DNA of 64,000 nucleotides from Edaphochlamys debaryana. Taxonomy: Eukaryota > Chlorophyta > Chlorophyceae > Chlamydomonadales. Both the position numbers and the translations under genes were made by a program. The notes under the pieces were generated by a model. The model did not search any database. It was given only the letters and a program-made list of their open reading frames with translations, and was not told where the DNA came from. Positions 23,701 through 35,700 of the stretch are shown one piece after another. The DNA lies in assembly GCA_016858145.1 (NCBI GenBank), contig JAEHOE010000025.1, positions 1,054,001 through 1,118,000 on the forward strand, in the 5' to 3' direction. Every line of letters starts with the position of its first letter. The stretch's first letter is position 1.

Positions 23701-26700
23701 CGGCCCCCTCCGCCCCCTCCGGCGCCCCCGTGTCGTCCAGCCACAGCAGGGGGGCGGTGCCGTCACCGTCCGCCACCACCGCCGCCAGGGAGGCCGCAAT
23801 GACGCCCAGCGCCCCGGGGCCCATGCGGCCACTGCCGCCCGCCCCCGCGCCCGGCCCCGCTGCGCCCTGCTCCGCCTCCGCCCAGGGCGCCGCCAGCCCA
23901 GCCCCCTCGCCCAGGGCCCCGCACGCCGCCTGCGCCTCCGTCCTGCTTGCCGCCTGGTGCAGGCCCGTGAGGAAGAGCAGCTCGCGGCCCCCCGCCACTC
24001 GGGCGAAGGCGGGGGCGCGGGCGGGGGGGCGGGCGCACACCACCGCGTGCGCCTCGGAGCAGGAGGCCACCACCTAAGGGGGGGAGCGGGGGAGGGGGAA
24101 GGGGAGGCACGCGGCGTGGTGGCAAGGCGAGAGGTGAAGGGGGCAGGGGGCAGGGGGCCATGGTGCGCGTGTCCGGCCCCACGGCCGCCCCCCCAACACG
24201 TCCCGCTTTCGCAAGCACCCACAGCCCGCCCCCTCCCGCCACCCCAGGGCCACGGCCCCTCCCCACCAGGTCCGCCAGGGGGGGCGCGGGCGGCGGCGGC
24301 CCCGAGCCCAGGGCGCTGGTGCGGAAGCAGAGCGCCCCGTCGCTGCCGCTGGCGGTGGCGGCGAGGGACAGCAGCGAGGCGGGCAGCGCCGTCAGGTCGC
24401 CCCCCGCCCCCGCCCCCGCCCCCGCCCCCTGCGGCATGGCTGCCGGATAGTCGTAGGGGGTGGCGTCGGCCCAGGCCAGGGGGGGGGGGGAGGCCAGGGA
24501 GGAGGCGCCGGCGAAGCTCACTGCGGGTCAGGGGGATGAAGGGTGGGGGTCGGGGGTGGCGGTCAGGAGGGAAGGAAGCCTTGACTGACGCCGGTGGAGG
24601 CGGGAGGCGCGAGGCACACAGCCCAGGGGCGGCACTGTGCGCCACTGTGCAGCTATGGGCCGCACGCGGGCTCCGCAGTGCACCCCCTTGGCCACACGTC
24701 CCTCGCAGCGGCCGTCCCTCGCAGGGCCACACGCCCGCACCTGCGTCCAGGGACGGCAGCGCCGCTGTGGGGGCGGTGTACCTGAGGCCGGTCCACCAGG
24801 TGACGTAGGGCGGTGGCACACGCAGGGAAGGCATGTTGCGCCTGGGGGGCGGGAGGTGGGGGGTTGGAGGAGGGCGGGAGGGGGTTGGACACGTGAGTCC
24901 TGCCTGCGCCTCACACACGTGTCCGCCCTGCCGCCCCTGCTCCACCCCACACAGCCCCCTTCCCCTCCCCCCCCCCCCACGCCTGCAGTGCGCCCACCTG
25001 TACTCCGCGTTGGCCAGGGCCGTGAGGTTGGCCAGCAGCTGCTGCTGGGGGGCCGAGTGCGCCGAGGGCAGGTGGCCCCCCAGGGCGCGGCAGGCGGCCT
25101 CAGCGTCCAGCGCCGCGGCGGAGGCGTTGAGGAAGAGCAGCTCGGGGGCGGAGGGGGCGGAGGGGTCCGAGTAGCGGAGCAGCACCGTGGGGCGCAGCTG
25201 CCCTGCAGGCGGTGGGGCGGGGAGTGGAGACGAGTGGGAGGGGTGTGGAGGCGTGCGGTCTGCAGGAGACCAACTGGGGCCCTCGGCGCTGCGCAGACTG
25301 CCCCAAGCCTCTCAGGTACATGACCGAGAGGCCGAGCGCTGTAAGACAGGTAGGAAGGCGTGCCTCTCTCCCCGGGGCCCAGCCCCCCCCCACCCCCCCG
25401 CTCACTCATGCACAGCGCGGGCAGCTGGTCGCTGCAGCGGCGGTTGGTCCATGCGTTGGCGGGGGTGGCGGAGGCGGCGGTGCAGTTGTTGGTGGGGGCG
25501 GAGGGCGTGGCCAGGGGCAGGCCGATGAGGGGGTCGAAGTGGTGGTAGGCGAGGCCCGGGTCGCGGCCGTCGGTCCAGCGGTAGCAGCCGGTGGGGGGCT
25601 GGTCGGGGGCGCAGCCGGGGCAGCAGCTGGGGGCGGAGCGGGGTGGGGGGAGACGGAGGTGGGGGAGACGGGTGGGAAAGGAGGCACGTCGGTTGAGCGC
25701 CGCCACCCAGCTCGCCGGCCCACACCCCACAACCCGCAGCCCGCAGCTACCCACTCTGATCGAGGCCCCCCCCCCCTTCTCCCCTTCCTCCCCACCGGTT
25801 GTCGTCCAGCCCTATCCAGAAGGCCGCCTGGGGCCCCAGCACCGAGGCCACCAGCCTGAGGGGGGGGGGGCAGGCAGGGTGCGGGAGCTGGGCGGGGGGG
25901 GTAGCGCCCAGGCGGGATGCGGCCGGACGGCTCAGGACCCAGACGTCCGGCCCTCACGCGCACAGCGCACTGCACGCGCCCACGACGCCGATGCGGCCCC
26001 CCGCTGCCCCGCCCGCACCTCGAGCCCGCCACCCTGGGCTCCTCCGCCGTGAGCGAGGCCAGGTGCCCCCCCAGCAGGCGGCAGGCGGCCTCGGCGTCAG
26101 TGTAGGCCAGGGCCTCCCCCAGCACCAGCAGCTCCTGCGCCCAGGGGGTCACGGAGGAGGCGCGGGGCTGCAGACCGCCTGGGGGGGGGGGGGGGAAGAG
26201 GGAGAGGGGGAGAGGAGGAGGGCGGGTTGATTGGGGGGCAAGAGGGCAAGTCAGTACAGGTGGCTAGGCAGGTGAAGGCGGGCGACGAAGGCCGAGCGAG
26301 CCCAGCGCCTGCCACTTACACCCTCAATTTCAAGTGTCCAGACGCCCCGGCCCCCGCCCCCTGGCCACCCCTTGAGGCACACGTCCTCGTCACACACGTC
26401 CTGCACGCACCCCCCGCCCCCCGCCCCCCGCCCCCCGCCCCCCGCCCCCCGCCCCCCGCCCCCCGCCCCCCGCCCCCCGCCCCCCTGCCCACCGAAGCAC
26501 ACGTACGGCAGGTCCCCGGCGCAGGCCCGCAGCTCCACGCGGCTGCTGTTGAGCTCCACCGCCCCGCACAGCACCGCGGGGGGGGAGGCGGCGGAGGGGG
26601 TGGGGGAGGGCGCGGACGGGGGCGGAGGAGGTGGGGCTGTGCCATAGGCATCAGACCCCAGCGCCCCCGGCCCCACCGCCGGCAGCACCCTCGCCGCCTC

Positions 26701-29700
26701 CCCCCAGGGCGCCCGCTGCACCGCCGCGGCCGCCTCCGAGGCGTTCCCCCCCGGCATGGCCGCCGCCAGCTGCTGCGGGCGCAGGCGCGTGCCGTTGGCC
26801 CACCACCAGGCCCCGTCCGCGGAGGCCGCCAGGCCCACCCAGGCCCACGCCACGGCCGAGCGCACCCCCACCAGCAGGGGCTCGGCGGCGGGAGTGGCAG
26901 GGGGGCCCGGGCCCGAACCCGGCGGGGAGGCGCCTGCCTGGGCCTGGGCCTGGGCCTGGGCCTGGGCCTGGGCCTGGGCCTGGGCCTGGCGGGTGAGTGT
27001 GCCGCTCTCCCATGCTGAGGCCAAGGAGGGGAGGGCAGGAATGCCGGTAAGCTGTGCACGGGGAGGTGGCATCGGCATGGCTCCGGCAGCTGGGAGCATC
27101 GGTGCAACGGACCCTATGGGCGCACACGCGAGGTCCCTTGGGGCCCAAAGCAGTGCCGACCACCCCAGTGGACTTCCCGCCCCCCCCCTGCCCCACCCGC
27201 CGCCAGGGCCAGCGCCTGCGTGTCCCCCAGCGCCGCCACGTCAGCGGAGGGCAGCAGCGCCGCCGCCCGCACGCCCCCCGCACAGGCCGCCGCCGCCCCC
27301 GCCCAGTCCAGCGGCACCGAGTGCAGTGCGGCGTAGGCGGTGCGGCCCACCACCACACCCTGCCAGTCCACGCCTGGGGGGGGGGCGGGTGATTGGAGGC
27401 AAGGGGGAAGGGTGGCACCTGGTCCGATGCTCAAGCGGATACCGGGAGACACAACCCTGCCCTCTCTCAGTGGACGCTCCCAGCCCGGTGACCTCTCATG
27501 GGCCGGCCCCCTCCATCCCTTCCCACTCCCCTCCCCTCCCCACGTCTGCAGGCGAAGGGCCGGGGCAGGTCGCAGGGCACCGAGGCCCACTTGAGCTCCA
27601 CTCGGGAGGCCAGCAGCGGCCGGGGGGGCTGGGGGGCAGGGGGGGAGGGGGGACAGGCGGCTGGTTCAGCCCACCGCCCACGCAGTAGAGATTAACCAGC
27701 TCTCCAGGAGGGTTCGCCCATCTCTGCGCATTCAACCCTGGCCTTGCCGTCAATGAATGCGCGCCTCGTCCCCAGGTCCCCGCCCCCGCCCCCCCCCCCG
27801 CCTAGCGGGCCCCTCGCCCCCCCCTGCCTGGTCCGTTCCGGAGCTGCTGGCGTCCGCCGCCGCCTGCAGTGCCGCTGCCGCCGCCGCCATGGGCACCGCA
27901 TCGAAGTAGAGGCGCGTGACGAGGCAGCAGGCGGGGGAGCGGCAGGTGGGCTCGTAGCCGCGGGACTGGTCGAAGTTGGAGTAGGAGGCGACGGCGACGG
28001 ACTGGGGGGGGGGAGGGGAGGGGAGGGCAGGGGGACAGGGCGGTCGTACACAGAAGAGCGGGTCCTACATTGACCTCCCGACGCCCTCCCAGCCCAGCTC
28101 CCTACACCCCCCTCGCCCCCTCCCGCCCCCCCTCACCCGCGTGGGCTCCAGCCAGCCGTAGGAGCCTCCGTCCCCCACTGCGGGGTTAAAGCGGAGCCCG
28201 ATCCACAGCCCGCGCAGCTCCAGCCACTCGGTCAGCTGGGGGGGCGGGAAGGGGGGAGAGGGGGGGCGGTGGAGGGGGCGGGAGAGGACGGGCTGGGGAG
28301 GAGGGCAGATAATGGCACCGGGCCCTGGGTCGTCCGATACTCGGAAGCGCCAGGTCTGCCACAGGAGGCAGCCCCCACTCCCCCCCCACCGCCCCCCCTC
28401 ACTCTGCTGCCTCCTTCCCGCCCCACCCCACCTGCTGTGCCGCTATGGACGAGAGGTAGGTGTCCTCCTCCCGGTCACGCAGCTGCGGGGGGGTGGGAGA
28501 GGGGGGGATGATGAGGGGGCCGTTGGGTGTGGGTCGGCACAGGAGCAAAAGAATCACTACCAAAGCTTACAGCCTGCGCGCTCCCGTTCCCGCCTCCCGG
28601 TCCAGGCCCCCACCGGCACCACGTGCCCCCCCATGTCCATGCATGCGGCCTCGGCGTCCGCGAAGGGCTGGGTGGGTGGGGTGGAGGGGCGATAGGGGGG
28701 AAGGTCAGGGGCGCCAGTGGTTGCAGTGGGCTGGGCTCACCTCCCCCCCACCCCCCTGCCCCCTGGTCACCAGGTTGGTGCGGAAGAAGGCGTAGGTGGC
28801 CCGGCGCTCGGTGGCCGGCGGGGGGGCGGCGGGGGTGGGGCCGGGGGCGGAGGGGGGCGGTGAGGGGGGCGGGGCGGCTGCCGGGGGGGCGTCGGGGCCT
28901 GCGGCGATGGTGCGCTGTGTGACCAGGTCGGGCAGCAGCAGGGCTGGGGGGGGGGGGGAAGGGGAGGGGGAGGTTGGAGGTGAGGCAGAGAAGAGGGGCG
29001 CCAGGCCATGGGATTGGAGAGGGCTTCACCCTCTACACAGGCCAGCGACCCGCCCTTCTCGCACGTATCCATGGGTGTCGGGAGGTCCACACAGCCCAGC
29101 CACCAGCTCCTTTCTCAACCAGCTGCTGCGCCCCCCCAGGCCCCGAACCCCCGCCCCGCCGCCCCCCCCCCCCTGCGCACCCGAGCACACGTACGGCAGG
29201 CGGGTGGCGCAGGGCCGCAGCCGCAGCCGCCCCGACCGCACCGACAGGGCCGTGCACACCCGCACGGCGGCGGACACGGGCGGCAGCGCCCCGCCCTCGA
29301 ACATGGCGGCCACAGGGCCCCGCCGCGCGGGCCAGTCCCCGGCCGCCCCCGCCCCCAACCCCGCCCCCAGCGGGCGGCCCCCCGGCTCCCCGGTGCCGCC
29401 GGCGTCCAGCCACGCCACCTCCGCCCGCAGCTCCGAGCCCCAGCCGTTGTCGCCCCCCACCCACACCAGCCCCTCCTCGTCAGCGCCCGAGGGCCTCGCG
29501 GAGGAGGCGTTGCCGGGGCTGCTGGGGGCGGGAGGGTCCGGGGCTGCGGGCGGGGCCCCCGCCCCCGTCTGCGCCGCCAGAGCGTCCCGTGCCGCCTGCG
29601 CCAGGTCCTGCAGGTGGGGGGCGGAGGGCGCGGGCGCCAGGCGGCCCCCGGAGCGCTGGCAGCCCACGTCGGCGTCGTCGAAGGGGGCGGCCGCGGAGGG

Positions 29701-32700
29701 GGCGGCCACGGCCCGCAGAACCCTGGCGCGGGGGAGGGGGGCAGAGGAGGGGGGCGGGTAGGGGGGGCCGGGGATGGGGTAGGCGGGGTGACCGGCGGTG
29801 TGCTGACGTGTGGTGCGCATGCGTCCTGCACCGTGGAAGGCCCCATGCACACGTCGCAGATGTGGGGTGTGCTGGGGCCCCGTCCCCCGCAACACCCTTC
29901 CCCCATTCCCCCGCCTCCCCCCCGCCCGCGCACCTGCCCCTGCGGTAGCGGACCACGTCCACGGGCGGGGGCGGGGGCACGGGCCGCTCGCAGATGAAGG
30001 CCAGGCGCAGGGAGCAGTCCTGGGGGGGAGGGGGGAGGTGTGTGTGTGTAAGGGAGAGGGGTGAAGGCAGTGTCCCGCGGAGGGCCGAGGCGCCAGGAGC
30101 CTCTGTCGGGCCAGGCACCCCCCCTGGAGCCCCCATCCCCCCCCCCGCCCCCACCAGGTTCATCCACCCCGAGGACTCTGTGAAGGTGGAGGCGGGCGCG
30201 GGCATGCCCAGCGCCCCGCACTGGGGCGTGCCGGTCCTGGGGTGGCGAGGGGTAAGGGGCAGGACCCGGGCTTCAAGGAGCGTGGGGTGCCCAGGCCAGC
30301 GCAGGGGTGGCGGACGAGGAGACGGGCGCTTGGAGGAGGCGTGCTGTACGGCAGGACCACTAAGTGGACCCCACCCGGCACCCCCCTCCCCCCCCCTCCC
30401 CCTTCCCCTTCCCCTCCATCCCCCGCCCCACCTCTGCGGGTAGTCGTTGGCCCAGGCCGTGAAGGCGCCCAGCGGCCCCCGCGCCCCGCCCGGGCCCCAG
30501 CCGTAGTCCGCCACGCCCCCCCCCTGCGCACTGTACAGCCCGAACCAGCAGCCGCCCGCGGTGGTGGACACACTGGAGCGGACTGGGGGGGAGAGGGGGG
30601 CAGGGAGAGGGGGGGGGGGCGAGGGAGGGAAGAGGGAGGTGCACGGGACGAGGTTGTGCCGGTCCTGACGGAGGGGGGGACGGAGAGCGTACGAGCACCA
30701 CGTTCCCGCCCCCAGTCCGCCCCGCCCCGCCCCACCTGGCGTCCGCACCCTCAGGCACAGCCGCATGGCGAGGTCGTGGACGTCGGCGGTGCGAGCCTCG
30801 ATCAGCCAGCCGCCGGCCTGGGGGGGAGGGGGGAGGATGCTGGCTGTTGCTGCCCCCCACCCCCTCGTCCCAAGCCCCGCGAGGGCGCCCGGGGCGGGTC
30901 CGCGCGGAAGGCCGTCCTGAGCCGGGTCCGCCCGACCTTACGACCCCCAGTGCACTCCCCCCCCCCGCTCACCTGCTTGCACACCTCGTTGGCCTCCTCC
31001 CAGGTGCGCAGGGGCCCCGGCACCCAGTACAGCCGCCCCCCGGACACCCTGCGCGGAGGCCGGCACCGGGCGGGCGCCCCCAGTCAGCTGCGGCCCAGCG
31101 CCCCCGACCCCAGCAGCCCCAGCGAGCTCCCGCCCCTCTCCCCCTCCCCCTCCCCCCCTCGAGGGCACCCCGCCACCGCCCATGCGCTGCGCCGCGGGCG
31201 CCGCTCACTCCTGGCTGCCCGCCCCGCTGTCCCCCGGCGGGCCGGTGAGAAAGGCGGCGGAGGAGTTGGAGGCGCCGCCCGCGTAGTCCAGGACCATGGG
31301 CCGGGAGCCTGGGGGGTGGGGGAGGGGGGTTGGGAGGGGGTGATGCAGGTGGGTGGCACCGAGGTGGGGGTCATGTGGACCTGCGGCCGCAACAGGAGCC
31401 GGGGCGCAACCCATGCCCCGGGGCCCCACCAGGCAGGGGTGTCAGCCCCACAGCGGGCCGCTTGCATGCGAAGGCCTGCAGCCGGGGTGGGGGCAGGCAG
31501 GCGGGAGGGCGGCACGGAGGTGGGCCGTTCAGAGCATCAATCGGGGCTGCGTTGACAGCACGACGTGGGCAGGAGGGGCAGGTGTCCGGGGTGTGCTCCT
31601 CGCCCGCTCCCCCTCCCCGCCCCTGCCCCACCTGCATGAGGCTGCAGGGCCGGTCCAGCCACTGCCCCGCCCCCGCCCCCTGCGCCTGCATGACCACGCA
31701 CTGTCCCTCGGCCCCCCCCGCGTTGTCCGGCTCCAGGCGGGCCCAGTTGGCCCAGGCGCTGGGGGGGGGGGGAGGGGAGGGGAGGGGAGGGGAGGGGGGG
31801 GGAGGGGAGGGGAGGGGAGGGGAGGGGACGGGGAGGGGACGGGGGAGCCTGTCAGGGCGTGGTTCCCTGGCACCGCTTGGTGTCTTGTGCGGGGGTGTGA
31901 GGGGCAGGGCACCGTGACCAGTGACGGAGCACAGGGGGGTCCTGGCGTGGTCGTACAAGTGTGCCGCTGCAGTTCTAGTGCGGTTTCGGAGAGCGCCCCG
32001 CCCCCTCCACAACTCCCTCACCCCCCCCCCTGCCGGCATCACCTCCTGTCCGCCAGGCTGGCGTTGCTTCCGTCCGCCCAGGTCCAGGCGAACGAGGGCG
32101 CGGGGCCGGAGCCGGGGCCCAGCGCGGGGCTGCCGGCGGCGGGGCCGTACGCCAGCAGCAGGGGGGCGGGCGGGGAGGGCAGCGAGGCAAGCGGGTCCTG
32201 GGGGGGGGGTTAGGCAAGAAGGAGAGGGGTGGGTGTCAGCGCAGACCGGGCCGCGCAGGCGTGCTACCGAGAGGAGCTTGGCGCCATGCCTCCATCGCCC
32301 CCCGCCGCCCTCCTCCCGGCCTCACCCCCGCCGCTGCCCCCGCCGCCGTCAGCGGTACCGCACTGCGCCCCAGCGCCAGCCACACGTCCCCCGCCGCCGC
32401 CAGCTCCGCCAGGCGCTGGTTGGCGGGGGCGTCGGGGAGGGAGGCCAGCGTGCCGCCTGGGGGGGGGGGGTATGGGTGAGGTGGATGCGCGGGCTTGCGG
32501 CAGAGAGCAAGGGGAGCGGAGCGGGACTGCGGAGAGGAGGCAAGGGGTCAGGCCGCAGGGCTGGTGATACAGTTGAGGGAGGCCATGCCCCGCAGCCCCT
32601 CCCCCCCCCGCCCCCGCGCACCCCTGGCGGCGCATATGGCTGCTGCGTCGGGCTGCGCCGCCCATGGGTCGGTGAACACCTCCAGAGCGGTACCACCCGC

Positions 32701-35700
32701 GGCCGCGTACACGGAGGGCACGGCTGAGGGGTTGGAGGGGGGGGATGGGAGGGGGTAGGCGGAGTGCGAGATGGGGATCAGACAGTCAGTAGGAGGGCTT
32801 GTAGGGTGGGACAACCCCCCTCACACCCACGCGTTCCCCCCTGTGTGCTCACACTGGTTGCGCAGGGCCTGGTACTTGAGCTGCCAGCGGGGGGGCGACT
32901 GGGGGTCCGCGGCCTCGGCGGAGGGCGGGGGCAGGGGGGGCGGCGGAGCCGAAACTGAGCCCTCGGCCAGAAGCCGCGCATGGCGCCCCGGGTCCCCGGG
33001 GGGATGCGACGCCTCCAGCCCCTCCACTAGGACCCGGCTCCGGCGCCGTGCCCCCGGTTGCGGGCCGGGGCTGGGGCTGGCGGGGCCGGGGTCCAGCCTC
33101 AGCGCCCAGAGCTCTGCGCTGGCGGCCAGGGCACCGTCTGCGGAAGGGGATGGGTGGGGCCGGGCAGTGCAAGCGCTCATGGGATAGCGCCAAGGCTAGA
33201 AGGGGGCCTTGTACCTAGGCCGTATGCTGCTGCCATGCAGGCCCCGGCCCCAGCCCTTGCTCCCCAGAGCTGGCCGCACCCGGCCCCAGCGCCACTCCGC
33301 CGAACAGCACCGCCTCCTCCACCGTCCCGCCGCCGCCCGGGCCGCCCTCGGGCGCCGCGGCGGCCGACAGACTGGCACCCGCGCGGGGCAGGGGCCAGGG
33401 ACGCGAGCGCAGCCCCGGGACGAGCCGCTGCACCACCCAGGCCCCAGCGCCCAGCCCTGAGGAATGAGGGGCACACAGGTAGGGGCGGGGGGTAGGGAAC
33501 CCACGTGGTGTCATTATGGGAAGATGGCAGGCTGCCGCTCCGGGCGCGCGCACCTGCACCGCCGCCCCCGCTGCTGTTGCCGGCGTCCCCCCCTGCGGGC
33601 TCCCGCCAGGTCAGGAGGAAGGCGTCCTCGAGCAGCTGGGGGGGCGGAGGGGGTGAGGCGGGGGGCGGCGCCGCGCCGTACCCCACCTCGAACACGTCCA
33701 CTCCGGCCCCGGGGCTGGGCACATCTGGGCCCTGCGCCTCCCCGTCTACGCCCCCCGGTGGTGCCACCGCGCCCCCCACCACCACCAGCAACCCGGGCTG
33801 CGAGGCGGGGCTGCCGGGCCCCGCCAGCCCCGAGGGCGGTGCGGCCCAGGGCGCCAGCGCCAGTGCGGGGTGCACCCGGGCCCGCAGCAGCGCCAGGGGG
33901 TCGGGGGCGGCGGCACCGGGCGCCTGGGGCCGGGGCAGGGGCCCCAGCAGCTGCTGCAGTCCGGCGGCGGTGGCGACCACACAGGATCCGTTGGGGGGCC
34001 GGGGGGCCGGGGCCCCGCTGGCCGACACGTAGGTGGTTGCGGCCGGGGGCGGCGGCCAGGGGGTGCAGCGGAGCAGGGCCCCGCTGGCCTCGGCGCCCGC
34101 GGCCCCCCGCCGCAGCAGCCCCAGGGCCAGGGCGTCCGGGGGCTGCCGAGCGCCCCACAGCAGGGCGCCCACGGTCCGCGTGGCGGCGGAGGCGGCGATC
34201 GGGAGGGGCCAGGGCCCCAGCACACGCATGGGGAGCGAGGAGCTGGCGGCGGAAGCCGGGGGAGTGCTGGCCGGCCCCATGAAGGGTCCCCCTGTCAGCA
34301 GCCAGGCGGGCAGGGCCGAGCCGTTCAGCGAGCCGGTGCCGCCTGCCTCGACCCCGGGGCCCGGGGCGCAGGGCGCGGGCCGCGGGTCTGCGGCCAGCTC
34401 CAGGGCGGCGAGGCGGGCGGGGTCCAGGAGCACGGCCCTCGCCGAGGGCTGCCGGGGGGCAGGCCCCGGGGGGGATGCATCGGGCGGGGGCTGCTGCTGG
34501 GAGCTTGGGGCGCTGGGCTCCCCACAGCCGGTCCCGGGGTCGGGGCCTCCGGTCTGCAGCCCCCCCATGACGAGGACGACCTGCTGTGCCTGAGGAGAGG
34601 CAGCGGGGGGGGGGGGGGAGGGCGGAGCGGGCCCCCAGGTCACCACGAGCGGCAGGGGCGGTGGGAGGGGCAGGAGGTGGGACACTGCGACGGGGCCCGC
34701 ATGCGTGTGCTCTGGCTCCCGAACCCAGGCCCCTGCGCCCCTCGAGGCAGCCCAGCTCACCTGCGCCTGGCCCCCTCGCAGCACAGCGGCGCTGGCCCAG
34801 CGGGCGGCGGGCTGGGGCCCTCGCTGGGCCCCCGGGGGCCGAGCCCAGGCGGGGTCTGGTGCCAACAGCGGGGGTAGCGGGGAAGCGCCAGGGTAGCCAG
34901 CCGCATCGGCGAACCGCCAGCGCAGCTCCAGCGCGGGCGGTTCCCATGACCCGCCTCCCGTTATCGCTTCCCTTGCCGCTGTGAGCGCGGCGGTCAGGTT
35001 GCCCACGGCCCAGGCCTCCAGGTGCCAGCCGGTGGATCGGGCAGGGGAGGAGAGGTTGCTGCAGTGGGGGCAACGTTGGCGAGGGGCGATGGGCTTACGG
35101 TATGCAAGGGACACTCCGACAGATTTATCGGCTGTGGCGGGTGGCTACCGTGGACATTGCCCCGCGGCAGCACAGCTCGTGTGCTGGATCCCCCTGCAGG
35201 GCCCCCTGCCGCCAAGCCCTGCCCGCGCCCCCACCTGCCCCCCGCCGCCCCGCTCCTCCCCAGGCGCTCCAGCACCAGCCCGGGCCCCGCCAGCCGCAGC
35301 GCACTGCCGCCCGCGTCCCAGCGCTGCAGCGGGGGCCCAGGCGTAGGGGCGCCCGAGGCCCCCGTTGGCACTGTGCTGCTGCTTGCGTCGCCCGCTGCCT
35401 CCAGAGACCCCAACCGGCGCCACACGGCGGTGGCCTCGCCCCCGGCTGGGATCAGGGCAAAGGCCAGGGCCTCCCCGGCCGTGTCGGGCAGCCCGGCTGT
35501 GCCGTCACCCGCCTCCCCCCCGGCCGCCTCCAGGCCCTGCCCCGGCGCCCCCAGCACCCCGTGCGCCAGCAGCACCACCCCGGGTGCGCCAGCCCCGCCC
35601 CCGCCATCCCCACCGCCGCCGCCAGCGGAGGCGGCGGAGGCTGCGGTGACGGCCAGCAGCGCCAGGGGCTGCAGCTGCACCGGGGGCGCCCCTCCGCCGG

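Noticed and set aside
33870..34877. Plus-strand frame of 335 codons
   Set aside because: Antisense shadow of the Kelch exon 34580-33554; Gly/Arg/Pro composition only.
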